This document shows positions 35,115 through 44,033 of a stretch of DNA of 64,000 bases, piece by piece (within the stretch, counting starts at the first letter, position 1; each line of letters starts with the position of its first letter). Below the pieces are notes generated by a model that saw nothing but the letters and a program-made list of their open reading frames with translations, searched no databases and was not told where the DNA came from. Position numbers and translations under genes: made by a program. Source of the stretch: Oxalobacteraceae bacterium OTU3CINTB1 (GTDB taxonomy: Bacteria > Pseudomonadota > Gammaproteobacteria > Burkholderiales > Burkholderiaceae_D); the NCBI GenBank assembly GCA_024123955.1, contig CP099652.1:5952001-6016000 (forward strand). The letters are read 5' to 3'.

Positions 35115-35905
35115 GCCTTGATGAATAATGCCTGCAACTCACCATACGGCATCGCCTTGTCCATCAAAGGACCGGCGGTGCCGGTGGCCAGAAAACCCTT
35201 CGCCATGTCGGCGGCAACGGCCCACAAGGCCTGCGGTATGCCGGAACCGGCACTCAAGCGGCACACACCCAGCTGATGCAATTCGTCGGCGGACGGCACG
35301 CCCGGCCAGTCCATCACATTCACCGGCAGCCCTGCGCGTGCAACGACGGCCTTGATCTCGTCGGCCTTGCAGATACCCGGCACGAACAGACCATCCGCAC
35401 CAGCGGCCTTATAGATCGCGGCGCGCTTCAACACCTCCACCACACGCTCCCCTTCCGGCGCCAGCCCTTTCAGATACACGTCGGTACGGGTATTGATGAA
35501 GAGTTCCTTGCCCGACGCCGCAAGCAGCTTCTTGATCGCGACGATCTTCGCGGCCAGCGCCTCCGGCGTGCCGTGGCCATCCTCCAGATTGATGCCCGCC
35601 ACACCGGCATGGGCCAGCTTCATCACATTTTGCGCCACGGTGTTCGCATCATCCGAGTAGCCGTTTTCCAGGTCGACCGACAACGGCACCGTCAGCACGC
35701 GCGCCATGTTGATGGCGACGGCAATGGCCACGTCGGCCGGCATGTTGTCGCCATCGGCGTAACCCGCGGCCCATGCCACACCGGCGCTGGTGGTGGCGAT
35801 GGCCGGCGCGCCGAGGCTCTCGAACAAGCGCGCACTGCCAGCATCCCAGGCGTTGGGCAGGTGCAGCAGCTGGCTACCGTCGTGCAGTTTCTTGAAATCG
35901 TTCAT
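35111..35905 (-). CDS. Isocitrate lyase/PEP mutase superfamily protein
   Basis: 264 residues, a TIM-barrel of the carboxyphosphonoenolpyruvate phosphonomutase-like group. 'LPNAWDAGSARLFESLGAPA', 'IATTSAGVAWAAGYADGDNM', 'LSVDLENGYSDDA' with metal-binding acidic residues, and 'NTRTDVYLKGLAP' are the expected pieces. It lacks the KKCGH of isocitrate lyase. Related proteins cleave or transfer C-C or C-P bonds in 2-oxoacid derivatives. The exact reaction is unknown. polB stops ten bases upstream of its start, so the two may share a transcript. Confidence 0.87.
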   Translation of the reverse strand: MNDFKKLHDGSQLLHLPNAWDAGSARLFESLGAPAIATTSAGVAWAAGYADGDNMPADVAIAVAINMARVLTVPLSVDLENGYSDDANTVAQNVMKLAHAGVAGINLEDGHGTPEALAAKIVAIKKLLAASGKELFINTRTDVYLKGLAPEGERVVEVLKRAAIYKAAGADGLFVPGICKADEIKAVVARAGLPVNVMDWPGVPSADELHQLGVCRLSAGSGIPQALWAVAADMAKGFLATGTAGPLMDKAMPYGELQALFIKA

Positions 35906-35915
35906 GGTCGCTCCG

Positions 35916-38300
35916 TTAAAAAAGACTGGCTTGTAAGGTGGTCAGGCTGGAAAAACTGTCCTTCATCGGCAGCAGGATCGAATCGGCGATCGGCTGCAAC
36001 TGCTTGGTCAGATAATGGTCGTAGTCGATATTCGAGCGCATCGCCTCAAGCGGCTCGGGTCCGCCGGTGGTCATCACGTAGCTGATCCAGCCGCCGTTCT
36101 GATAACGCAGCGGGCGCCGATGCGACTCGTTGTATTCATCGGCCAGGCGCGCGGCGCGCACCTGCGGGGGCACGTTGACCTTGTACTCGTCCAGCCGGTG
36201 GCGCAGTCGCTTGCGGTACACCAGCAGCTCGTCGAAATCACCCGACACCGTCTTGCGCGCGTAGTCGCGCACGAAGTCCTGATAAGGCTCGTCCTTGAAG
36301 ATGCGCAGGAACAGCCCTTTCTGGAACTGCTGCGCCAACGGCGTCCAGTCGCTGCGCGCCACTTCGAGGCCGCGGTAAATCACTTCTTCCTCGCCCTTGG
36401 CGTTGACCGTCAGCCCGGCGTAGCGCTTCTTGCTGCCCATTTCCGTGCCGCGTATCGTCGGCATGAAAAACTTCTGGAAGTGCGTGTCGAACTCGATCTC
36501 GAGATGGCATTCCAGGCCATGCTTATCCTTCAACATGCTGCGCCACCAGGCATTGATCTTGTTCGCAAGCTGCTGGCCGATGTCCAGCGCGTCGGCGTTC
36601 TTGTACTCTTTTTTAAGCCAGATGAAGATCGAATCGGTGTCGCCGTAGATGACGTCGTAGCCTTCCGCCTCGACCAGCTCGCGGGTCTGTTTCATCATCT
36701 GGTGTCCGCGCAAGGTGACAGAGGAAACCAGGCGAGGATTGAAGAAACGGCATTCGGTCGCGCCCAGCACGCCGCAGAAGGAATTCATCAGCAGCTTGAG
36801 CGCCTGCGACAGCGGCTCGTTCTTGGCCCGCTTGGCGGCGTCGCGCTGCTTCCAGATTTGCGTGGTGATCTCGGGCAGGCAGTGCTTCTCGCGCGAGAAC
36901 ACGGTGCCGTTCACGCCCTCCACGATCGTCGCCGGATCTTCGGCGATCTCGCCCTCGATCAGGCCGACCGGATCGACCAGGAAGGTACGGATGATCGACG
37001 GGTACAGGCTTTTATAGTCCAGCACCACCACCGAGTCGTACAGGCCAGGTTTGGAATCCATGACGAAACCGCCCGGCGACGCGCCGCCGGAGATATCGCC
37101 CACGCTCGGCGCCACATAGCCTTCGCGGTGCATGCGCGGCAAATAGTGGTGGCCGAAGGCGGCGATCGAGCCGCCCAGATGATCGGCCTGCAAACCGGTC
37201 ACCGTCGCGCGCTCGATCATGAAGGCCAGCAGATTGGCTTTGTCGAAGATGCGCGTGACCAGTTCGCAGTCCTTCAGGTTGTAATGGGCCAGTGCCGGCT
37301 TGTCTTCCTGGAAGCGGCGTTCGATTTCCGCCATCTTGTCGTAGACGTCGCCGATGTCCTTGCCCTCGCCCAGCATCGCCTGCGACACATTCTCCAGGCT
37401 AAACGAGGGGAACATCCACGACGCCGCCTTGAGCGCGTCGATGCCATCGAGGACGACGCGGCCGACCACCGGCGCGAACATGTATCCCTGCTTGCCGGGA
37501 TGCTCGCGCCATTCGATGGTCTTGCCCTCGCGGCCCAGGGTCAGCGCGATCTTGTGCTTGTCGGCGTTCTTCTGCAGCACGCGCAGGTCGAACTGCACCA
37601 CGTTCCAGCCCACCAGCACATCGGGGTCGTGGCGCGCCATCCAGGCGTTGAGCCTTTCGATCAGCTGGCGCGGCGTGGCGCAGTATTCCAGATCGAAGTC
37701 GATGCCGGCTGGCGCCTCGGCGGGCGGCGCGCCTAGCATGTACACCTGGCGCTGGCCGCAGCCTTCGAGCGCGATCGAATACAGGTCCTCGTAGGCACTG
37801 GTTTCGATATCGAGCGATACCATCTTGAGCTTGGGGCGGTAGTCGGGAGCGGGTTTGAGTTTGCAATCGCGGATGGTGGCACCGTCGACGCGGCCGCCCT
37901 CCACCTGCACGCCGGCCGTGATAAAGCGCTCCATCAGATAGCGCTCGGGCGGGCGGATATCGGCCTCGTACATCTTGATGCCGTGGTCGCGCAGCGTGCG
38001 CTCCAGCGCCGTCAGTTGTTTGTAGCGGGACGAGTAGACGCCGAGGACCGGCTCCTGCTCGAAGGTCTTGAGCTTTAGCTCGCGCAGCTCGATGCCATCC
38101 GACTTGTCCAGCAGCGCCTCGATGGCCGAGCGCTCCCGCGCCTCGGCGAAGGCCACCGAGGTCTGCATCGTCAGGCGGATTTTCCTGGGGCCGTCGTCGG
38201 TCGCCAGCCAAAACTCGATCTCCGTCCCATTGGGCGCGTCGCGCCAATGGCGGGTCAGGATAAATCCTTGCTGTGAAGGTGGATCTGCGGGGGTAGGCAT
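35916..38300 (-). CDS. polB: DNA polymerase II (family B)
   Basis: 794 residues, close to E. coli Pol II (783). The proofreading exonuclease motif I 'LDIETSAYEDL' lies near residue 160. Polymerase motif A is 'VVVLDYKSLYPSIIRTF', motif B is 'LKLLMNSFCGVLGA', and motif C is 'VIYGDTDSIFIWL', each with catalytic aspartates. It takes part in replication restart and translesion synthesis during the SOS response. A LexA box 12-27 bases upstream of the ATG shows direct SOS control. Confidence 0.96.
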   Translation of the reverse strand: MPTPADPPSQQGFILTRHWRDAPNGTEIEFWLATDDGPRKIRLTMQTSVAFAEARERSAIEALLDKSDGIELRELKLKTFEQEPVLGVYSSRYKQLTALERTLRDHGIKMYEADIRPPERYLMERFITAGVQVEGGRVDGATIRDCKLKPAPDYRPKLKMVSLDIETSAYEDLYSIALEGCGQRQVYMLGAPPAEAPAGIDFDLEYCATPRQLIERLNAWMARHDPDVLVGWNVVQFDLRVLQKNADKHKIALTLGREGKTIEWREHPGKQGYMFAPVVGRVVLDGIDALKAASWMFPSFSLENVSQAMLGEGKDIGDVYDKMAEIERRFQEDKPALAHYNLKDCELVTRIFDKANLLAFMIERATVTGLQADHLGGSIAAFGHHYLPRMHREGYVAPSVGDISGGASPGGFVMDSKPGLYDSVVVLDYKSLYPSIIRTFLVDPVGLIEGEIAEDPATIVEGVNGTVFSREKHCLPEITTQIWKQRDAAKRAKNEPLSQALKLLMNSFCGVLGATECRFFNPRLVSSVTLRGHQMMKQTRELVEAEGYDVIYGDTDSIFIWLKKEYKNADALDIGQQLANKINAWWRSMLKDKHGLECHLEIEFDTHFQKFFMPTIRGTEMGSKKRYAGLTVNAKGEEEVIYRGLEVARSDWTPLAQQFQKGLFLRIFKDEPYQDFVRDYARKTVSGDFDELLVYRKRLRHRLDEYKVNVPPQVRAARLADEYNESHRRPLRYQNGGWISYVMTTGGPEPLEAMRSNIDYDHYLTKQLQPIADSILLPMKDSFSSLTTLQASLF

Positions 38301-38309
38301 ACTTAATTA

Positions 38310-38328
38310 TACTGTATGCTCATACAGT
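38310..38328 (-). promoter_or_regulatory. LexA (SOS) box upstream of polB
   Basis: The sequence TACTGTATGCTCATACAGT contains CTGT-N8-ACAG with a fully symmetric CTGTATG/CATACAG core. This is the canonical LexA operator of beta- and gammaproteobacteria. It lies within 30 bases of the polB start codon, where bound LexA would block transcription. Confidence 0.92.
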
Positions 38329-38353
38329 CAACATCAGACGATACGATCGTGAT

Positions 38354-39058
38354 TTAGCGGTACGTCACGGCGTCGGGCCGCCCGGGTTGCTCAAGGTGCG
38401 AATAATTGTTCAGATAACTCAGACCGAATTCGCCCGGACGGTGCAGCAGCCGGGTGACGGCGCAATTGGCCACCTTCCACGTCATCTCCATCACCTGAAA
38501 ATCCTGAAACCCCAGCACATGCTGGATCACCGTGGCGATCACGCCGCTGGAGGTGAAAACGATGGTGGTCCGCTTGCTGTCCGGCGTATCGAGCCGCTCC
38601 AGCGCGGACACCACGCGGCGGCGGAAATCCGGCCAGGCTTCGACGTATTGGTCGTCGTGCCACCCCGTCATCCAGCGTTGCATGGCACCCCGGAACAACT
38701 GCTCCGCCGCCCGCTGCGGGTCGGCTGAACGGGACAGCAATTGCTGGAAGGCGGCGGGATCGGCGAATTCCGGACAATGCCGCAGCATCACCTCATGATG
38801 ATCGAATTCGGCGAAGCCCGCGTCGGTCAGGCAGTCGGCGCCCTCCACCTGCGGCTTGGTGAGCTGCGCCATGCAGGCGTCGGCGGTCTGGTGGTGCCGC
38901 GCCATGCCGCCGGTGATCATCCGGTGGAACGGCTGCGCGCTTTTGGCGAACCACTTTCCCAGCAGGCGCGCCTGCTCGTAGCCCATGTCCGACAGCTGAT
39001 CGTAGTTGGCGCTGCCGAAGGACGCTTGTCCGCTGCGCACCAGGTAAATTTGTCCCAT
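38354..39058 (-). CDS. Histidine-phosphatase-family protein with RSG in place of catalytic RHG
   Basis: 234 residues from the ATG at 39058 (the longer frame to 39190 has no similarity). The fold is that of the phosphoglycerate mutase/histidine phosphatase family: 'IYLVRSGQASFGSANYDQLS', 'MGYEQARLLGKWF', 'FHRMITGGMARHHQTADACM'. The nucleophilic histidine of the family RHG motif is Ser9 here (codon AGC). The second site reads 'VFTSSGVIATVIQ'; a serine there occurs in active relatives too. The protein is therefore probably a non-catalytic or altered phosphatase. It follows pqiC by 31 bases. Confidence 0.85.
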   Translation of the reverse strand: MGQIYLVRSGQASFGSANYDQLSDMGYEQARLLGKWFAKSAQPFHRMITGGMARHHQTADACMAQLTKPQVEGADCLTDAGFAEFDHHEVMLRHCPEFADPAAFQQLLSRSADPQRAAEQLFRGAMQRWMTGWHDDQYVEAWPDFRRRVVSALERLDTPDSKRTTIVFTSSGVIATVIQHVLGFQDFQVMEMTWKVANCAVTRLLHRPGEFGLSYLNNYSHLEQPGRPDAVTYR

Positions 39059-39089
39059 ATATTCTTGGAGTCCTAGTTCAAGAGTGCTG

Positions 39090-39725
39090 TCAGCAGCCCG
39101 CGTTGCCGCCGGCGGCGAGCGCGCGCACGGCCTTGGAGATATCGGCACCGATGCGCACGACGGCGCGGCGATGGCCCGCCACCAGCGCATCGTTGCCCGG
39201 GCCGACGTCCTCGTTGGCGACGCTGCGGCAGGTGAGCACCTTGGTGCCGCCCACCAGCCGTACGCTCCACACCGCGTCGATCAGCGCGTACTTGCCGGGC
39301 GCCGATTCGAAGCGCTGCACGTTGGTGCTGATGCGGTAGACCGGCGTGCCGTCCGGCGAGGGCGTACGGAACACGTCGATGGTACCCAGCTCGCCGGAAA
39401 TCGCAAGCGATAGCGCCTGGCCGATCTCCGCGGCCGGCGGCGAAGCCCAGCGGTCGTACTCCAGCAGATCGATGCTGCCGGCGCCCGTCGTGACCACCAT
39501 CTGGTTGCGCGCGACCTGCTGCGGCACCGTCACCGCCGGCACTTCGATGTAGTAGCCGGCGGACGGCGTGTCAGCCTTCTGCGTCACGCCCATGCCGTTA
39601 CTGAGACTGTAGAAATGCTCGGGCGGCGTGCTGGCGCAGCCGGCCAACGCCAGCGCCAGCGCCGCCGCCGATATCGCCAGGGCCGACCGAGTCAGGCGGG
39701 TGCATCGATTGATCATCTGCGTCAT
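39090..39725 (-). CDS. pqiC: PqiC-type outer-membrane lipoprotein of the Pqi lipid-transport system
   Basis: 211 residues. A lipoprotein signal with lipobox ('AALALALAGCASTPPEHFYS') places it at the outer membrane. The domain, 'SAGYYIEVPAVTVPQQVARN' and 'LLEYDRWASPPAAEIGQALS', is the ABC-type transport auxiliary family that includes PqiC. Known Pqi complexes bridge inner and outer membranes for lipid traffic, and PqiC docks the PqiB needle. Its start overlaps the pqiB stop (ATGA). Confidence 0.92.
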   Translation of the reverse strand: MTQMINRCTRLTRSALAISAAALALALAGCASTPPEHFYSLSNGMGVTQKADTPSAGYYIEVPAVTVPQQVARNQMVVTTGAGSIDLLEYDRWASPPAAEIGQALSLAISGELGTIDVFRTPSPDGTPVYRISTNVQRFESAPGKYALIDAVWSVRLVGGTKVLTCRSVANEDVGPGNDALVAGHRRAVVRIGADISKAVRALAAGGNAGC

Positions 39726-41353
39726 TTCTTCTCTCCCAGTTTATCCTGCTTGCTGCCTTTGCCGCGCAACAGCGATTCCGGATGGCGTTCCAGATAGTCC
39801 GACAAGGCGTTCAGCGATTGCATCGTCTGCGTCAGCTGCTGCAAGGCCTCGCGCAAATCGGACTGCACCGGCGAGTCCTTTTGCAATATCTGGTCGGCGG
39901 TGCTGAAGGTCTTGCGCGCCGCGCCCAGGGTATCCTTCATCTCCGGCACCACCTGCGCATCGAGCTGCTTGAGCAGCACGTTGGCGCTCTTCAGCGTATC
40001 GCGCAGATTGACGCCGATCTCGTCGAACGGCACCTTATCGAGCTTGCGCGCGACGCTGGCGAGCTGCGTTTGCAGTTCGTCCAGGCTGTTCGGGACCGTC
40101 GGCAATTCCACCGTCTCCTTGCTCATATCCAGCTTGACCGGCGCTGCGTTCGGGAAGAAGTCCAGCGCCACGTACAACTGGCCGGTCAGCAGATTGCCGG
40201 TGCGTAGCTGGCCGCGCAAGCCGCGCGCCACCATCCGCTCCAGCACCTGCGAGCCGGCGCTATTGCGCTGATCCTCGTCGACGGACTTCTGGAAGGCGCG
40301 CCCCAGGCGGGCCGGGTACATATCCACCGTCACCGGCATGCGGAACGACTTCTTGACCGGATCGAACTCCACGCCCACCGACCGCACCTCGCCCAGCACA
40401 ATGCCGCGGAAGTCCACCGTGGCGCCCTGCGACAGGCCGCGCAGCGACTGGTCGAAGTACAGCACCGTGGTGATCGGCGCGCCATCGGGCTCGCGCAGCG
40501 CGCTGGCCTGGTCGGCCGCCAGCAGGAATTCGCTGCCGGTCGGCGCGGCGGCGGCGGGCTTTTGCCCGTTCATGCTCTCGAAGGCGATGCCGCCGACCAG
40601 CAAGGCCGCCAGCGACTGCGTGTTGACCTTGAAGCCGTTCGAATCGAGCCGCACGTCGACGCCGCTGGCATGCCACCAGCGCGTGCCCTTGCCGACGTAC
40701 TGGTCGTAGGGCGACTTGACGAACACCTTCATGTTGATGCCGCGCCCCTTCGCCTCCAGATCGTAGGCCGCGACCTGCCCGACCGGGATGCGGCGATAGA
40801 AGATCGGCGAGCCGACGTCGATCGAACCGAGGGTCTCGCCGTGCAGCGTGAAATAGCTGCCCTTCTCGTCGAACGCCACTTGCGGCGCCTGTTCAAGGCC
40901 GGTGAATTCACTCTTGGTCTCCTCCGATTTGCCGGCGTCGACGCCGATGTAGGACCCTGACAGCAGGGTATTGAGTCCTGACACGCCGCTGGCGCCAATG
41001 CGCGGGCGCACCACCCAGTAACGGGTATCGATGGCGGTAAAGCGCGACGCCTCCTTGCTCATGTCGATGGTGACCAGCACCTTGGTCAGATCGGGCGCCA
41101 GCGAAATCGACTTCACCAGGCCGATGTCCACATCCTTGAACTTGACCTTGGTCTTGCCGGGCTCCAGACCGTCACCGCTGCGGAAGCTCACCGTCACGGT
41201 GGGTCCCCGGTCGATGAAGGACTTGACCACCAGGCCGGCGCCGATCAACGCCGCCAGCAAGGGAATCAGCCATACCAGCGAAGGCAGCCAGCTGCTGGCC
41301 TTCTCCACATGGGGCTCGTGCAGCGGCGGCTGGCCGCCTTCGTTTTCAGGCAT
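39722..41353 (-). CDS. pqiB: PqiB, MCE-domain lipid-transport needle protein
   Basis: 543 residues. One N-terminal membrane helix ('WLPSLVWLIPLLAALIGAGL') is followed by tandem MCE domains ('VTVSFRSGDGLEPGKTKVKF', 'GSYFTLHGETLGSIDVGSPI', 'DQSLRGLSQGATVDFRGIVL') and a long C-terminal helical region with coiled-coil character (about residues 425-520). E. coli PqiB has the same three-MCE plan and forms a hexameric tunnel across the periplasm. I chose the ATG at 41353 because GGAG precedes it by six bases; two in-frame ATGs lie further upstream. It overlaps the pqiA stop by 8 bases. Confidence 0.93.
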   Translation of the reverse strand: MPENEGGQPPLHEPHVEKASSWLPSLVWLIPLLAALIGAGLVVKSFIDRGPTVTVSFRSGDGLEPGKTKVKFKDVDIGLVKSISLAPDLTKVLVTIDMSKEASRFTAIDTRYWVVRPRIGASGVSGLNTLLSGSYIGVDAGKSEETKSEFTGLEQAPQVAFDEKGSYFTLHGETLGSIDVGSPIFYRRIPVGQVAAYDLEAKGRGINMKVFVKSPYDQYVGKGTRWWHASGVDVRLDSNGFKVNTQSLAALLVGGIAFESMNGQKPAAAAPTGSEFLLAADQASALREPDGAPITTVLYFDQSLRGLSQGATVDFRGIVLGEVRSVGVEFDPVKKSFRMPVTVDMYPARLGRAFQKSVDEDQRNSAGSQVLERMVARGLRGQLRTGNLLTGQLYVALDFFPNAAPVKLDMSKETVELPTVPNSLDELQTQLASVARKLDKVPFDEIGVNLRDTLKSANVLLKQLDAQVVPEMKDTLGAARKTFSTADQILQKDSPVQSDLREALQQLTQTMQSLNALSDYLERHPESLLRGKGSKQDKLGEKK

Positions 41354-42620
41354 GTTTTTCTCCATTTGAATCGGTTGCATCCCATATCAGGCGCGGGTCG
41401 AACTGCATCGACGCCAACATCGTCAGCACCACCACCGCGCAAAACGCCAGCGCGCCGGGTCCGGCGGTGATCACCGCCAGCGTCTGGAAGCGCACCAGCG
41501 CCACCGTCAGCGTGATGACGAAAATATCGAGCATCGACCAGCGGCCGACGAATTCCACGATCCGGTACAGCACCGTGCGTTGCTGCGGGCGCCAGCGCGA
41601 GCGGGTCTGCGCCGTCAGCGCCAGCAGCGACAGCGCGGCCAATTTCAGCACCGGCACCACGATACTGGCGATGAAAATTATGATCGCCAGCGCCTGCGAG
41701 CCGCTGTTCCAGAACAGCATGACGCCGCTGATGATCGTATCGTCTTCTTTGCCGAACAGCGAGTCGGTGTACATCACCGGCAGCAGCATGGCGGGGATGT
41801 ACAGAATCGTGGCCGCCAGCAGAAAAGCCCACGTGCGACCGACGCTGTCGGGACGGCGCCGGTGCAGCGCCGCGCCGCAACGCTCGCAGCGCTGATGGCG
41901 CGCCTTGCGCGGCACCGACGCCACCAGGCCGCAGCTGTGACAGGCCTCGAGGTGGGCGCCGCCGGGCGCCGCCTTGTAATGGAATTGACGTTGCGACGCG
42001 CGCGGGCCGCCGGGACCCGGCAAATGCTCGCCGATATTCCAAAGGTGCTTGGGATCGAAGGAGACCACGATGGCCAGCATCAACGTCAGCGCGCCAAAGG
42101 CGAACAGGCCCGGTTGCAGCAAAACCTGCGCGAGGCTGGTCATCTTGACGATGGTGATCAGGATACCGATCATCAGCACCTCGGTCATGCCCCAGCGCCG
42201 GGCCGCGCCGATGGCGCGCAGCAGATGGTCGAAGCCGGGAGGACGGCGGCGGGCACGCAGCGCCATCGTCACATAGAAAAGCGCCCCCAGCTCCACTGCC
42301 GGCAGCAGCATTGTAAACAGGAACACCACCGCCGCCACCAGCTGCATTTGCTCATGCCAAAGCACGCGGATGGAACCGAGCAAAGTCGCGCTGGTGCTAT
42401 AGCCGCCGATTTGCAGTTCGACGATGGGGAAAAACTGCGCGATCAGGAAGGTGACGATGGCGCCGAGGGTGATGGCGGCCATGCGGTTGGGGTCCGAATG
42501 GATGCCGCGATAGAGAACGGAGCCGCAGCGCACGCAGCGCGCCTTTTCGCGCGGCCGCACGGGGCGGTACTGGTGCAGCACCCCGCAGTCATGGCAACTG
42601 ATTAACTCGTATCGCAGCAC
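41346..42620 (-). CDS. pqiA: PqiA, inner-membrane paraquat-inducible protein A
   Basis: 424 residues with two PqiA repeats. Each begins with a cysteine-rich ribbon ('ISCHDCGVLHQ' plus 'RCVRCG', and 'ACHSCGLVAS' plus 'RCERCG') and is followed by four membrane segments, giving eight helices. It is the first gene of pqiABC and would feed or extract lipids at the inner membrane. Its promoter lies in the 80-base gap between its start and the hairpin at 42700. Confidence 0.93.
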   Translation of the reverse strand: MLRYELISCHDCGVLHQYRPVRPREKARCVRCGSVLYRGIHSDPNRMAAITLGAIVTFLIAQFFPIVELQIGGYSTSATLLGSIRVLWHEQMQLVAAVVFLFTMLLPAVELGALFYVTMALRARRRPPGFDHLLRAIGAARRWGMTEVLMIGILITIVKMTSLAQVLLQPGLFAFGALTLMLAIVVSFDPKHLWNIGEHLPGPGGPRASQRQFHYKAAPGGAHLEACHSCGLVASVPRKARHQRCERCGAALHRRRPDSVGRTWAFLLAATILYIPAMLLPVMYTDSLFGKEDDTIISGVMLFWNSGSQALAIIIFIASIVVPVLKLAALSLLALTAQTRSRWRPQQRTVLYRIVEFVGRWSMLDIFVITLTVALVRFQTLAVITAGPGALAFCAVVVLTMLASMQFDPRLIWDATDSNGEKHA

Positions 42621-42699
42621 AGGCTAGCCGTATGGACAATAATTTCCATATCATACGGCAATCTTGATTGCACCTGCCGTGCGCTACACCACACCCCAG

Positions 42700-42791
42700 C
42701 TCCGGGGTCAGGTCCACCATTTCTACACGACCTGGGCGCTAAGGCCAACTACCGTCGCGGCCGTGTAGCATTGGTGGACCTGACCCCGGAG
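42700..42791. repeat. 92-base near-perfect inverted repeat (20-bp arms)
   Basis: Arms CTCCGGGGTCAGGTCCACCA (42700-42719) and its exact complement (42772-42791) enclose a second matching pair, CTACACG (42723-42729) and CGTGTAG (42762-42768). The element ends two bases before the stop codon of the M20 gene (minus strand). It could be a bidirectional terminator, a MITE-like remnant or a dispersed repeat family. Confidence 0.8.
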
Positions 42792-42792
42792 T

Positions 42793-44022
42793 TTAGCCAA
42801 GGAAATCGAGCAGGGTTGCGGCGACCACCTTGGTGGCTTTGCGCAGGTCTTCGAGGTTGAGGCGCTCGTCCGCCTTCTTGGCGTTCGATTCGGGAACCGT
42901 GCGCGGTCCGGCGCCGTACAGCACCGCCGGGATACCGTGTTCGCCGTACAGGCGCGCGTCCGCGTACAGCGGCGTGCCTTGCGCCGGAATCAGCTCCCCG
43001 ATATAGGTTTGGGCGTTTTGCTGCAGGCTGGCGACCAGCTTTTCGGTTCCCGGCTGCTCGCGCAGCGCGTGTGACAGCAGCAGGCGCTTGACTTCCAGGC
43101 TGATGCCGGGAATGCCGCGCACCGCGTTTTCGATCATCGCGCGCACCTGCGCCTCGACCTCCGCCGGCTCCTCTTCCGGAATCATGCGACGGTCCATCTT
43201 CAGCACCACCTTGCCCGGTACGACGTTGGTGTTGGTGCCGCCGTCGATGCGGCCCACCAGCATCGTCGGCGAGTCGATACCGGCGATCTTGGACTTGATC
43301 TTCTTTAGCTCCGGCAGCTGGTCGTAGATGGCATTCAGGATTTTCGTCGCCGCCTGCAGCGCGTCGTGGCCCGTTTCCGGCATCGCACCGTGGCCGGATT
43401 TGCCGTTGACCGTGATCTCCAGTTGCAGGCAGGCGTTGTGCGCGGTGACGATGTTGTAGCTGAAGCCCGCCGCGATGACGTAATCGGGCTTGGTCAGCTT
43501 TTGCTCCAGCAGCCATCCAGGGCCGAGCAGGCCGCCGAATTCCTCGTCGTAGGTGAAATGCAGTTCCAGGCCACCCTTGAGCGGTACGCCCAGCGCTTCC
43601 AGCGCGCGGGTGGCGAAGATGTAGGTGGCGAAGTCGCACTTGGAGACGGCGGCCGCGCGCCCGTAGATATAGCCGTTTTCCACCACGCCGCCGTAGGGCG
43701 GATAGGTCCAGTTGTCGCCCGGCGGGACCACGTCGCCGTGCGCGTTCAGCGCCACCGTCGGACCGCCCGCCTGGTACGGCCGGCGGACGATCAGGTTGGT
43801 GATCGTCTCCATGCCGTAGTCGCGCACCACCTGTTGCGGCACCGCGTGCTTCTCGGCGCTCCAGCCATAGGCCTTGACCAGATCAGCCACCATGTCCGCG
43901 TGCGGCGCGTTGTTGCCGGGCGGCGTATCGGTCGGCACGCGCAATAACTGCTGCAAAACGCCGACCTCCTCGTCGAAGTGGTCATCGATCCATTTGGCCA
44001 GTTGCTCCTTGGTGCCGTTCAT
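42793..44022 (-). CDS. M20-family metallopeptidase/amidohydrolase (ArgE/DapE/ACY1-like)
   Basis: 409 residues. Metal-binding features are 'VALNAHGDVVPPGDNW' (His, Asp) and 'FTYDEEFGGLLGPGWL' (Glu-Glu); a dimerisation domain holds 'LEITVNGKSGHGAMPETGHD'. This is the dinuclear zinc deacylase/peptidase family. The puuD gene, read in the same direction, ends 12 bases before its start, so they likely form an operon. An amide-bond hydrolase acting on a ureide or a related nitrogen compound would fit, but the substrate is unknown. Confidence 0.88.
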   Translation of the reverse strand: MNGTKEQLAKWIDDHFDEEVGVLQQLLRVPTDTPPGNNAPHADMVADLVKAYGWSAEKHAVPQQVVRDYGMETITNLIVRRPYQAGGPTVALNAHGDVVPPGDNWTYPPYGGVVENGYIYGRAAAVSKCDFATYIFATRALEALGVPLKGGLELHFTYDEEFGGLLGPGWLLEQKLTKPDYVIAAGFSYNIVTAHNACLQLEITVNGKSGHGAMPETGHDALQAATKILNAIYDQLPELKKIKSKIAGIDSPTMLVGRIDGGTNTNVVPGKVVLKMDRRMIPEEEPAEVEAQVRAMIENAVRGIPGISLEVKRLLLSHALREQPGTEKLVASLQQNAQTYIGELIPAQGTPLYADARLYGEHGIPAVLYGAGPRTVPESNAKKADERLNLEDLRKATKVVAATLLDFLG

Positions 44023-44033
44023 AGTCGCTTCCT

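Noticed and set aside
42700-42791. Insertion sequence or integron attC site
   Set aside because: The arms are strong, but there is no transposase or integrase, no R'/R'' core sites and no target duplication that I can recognise, so it is listed as a repeat only.
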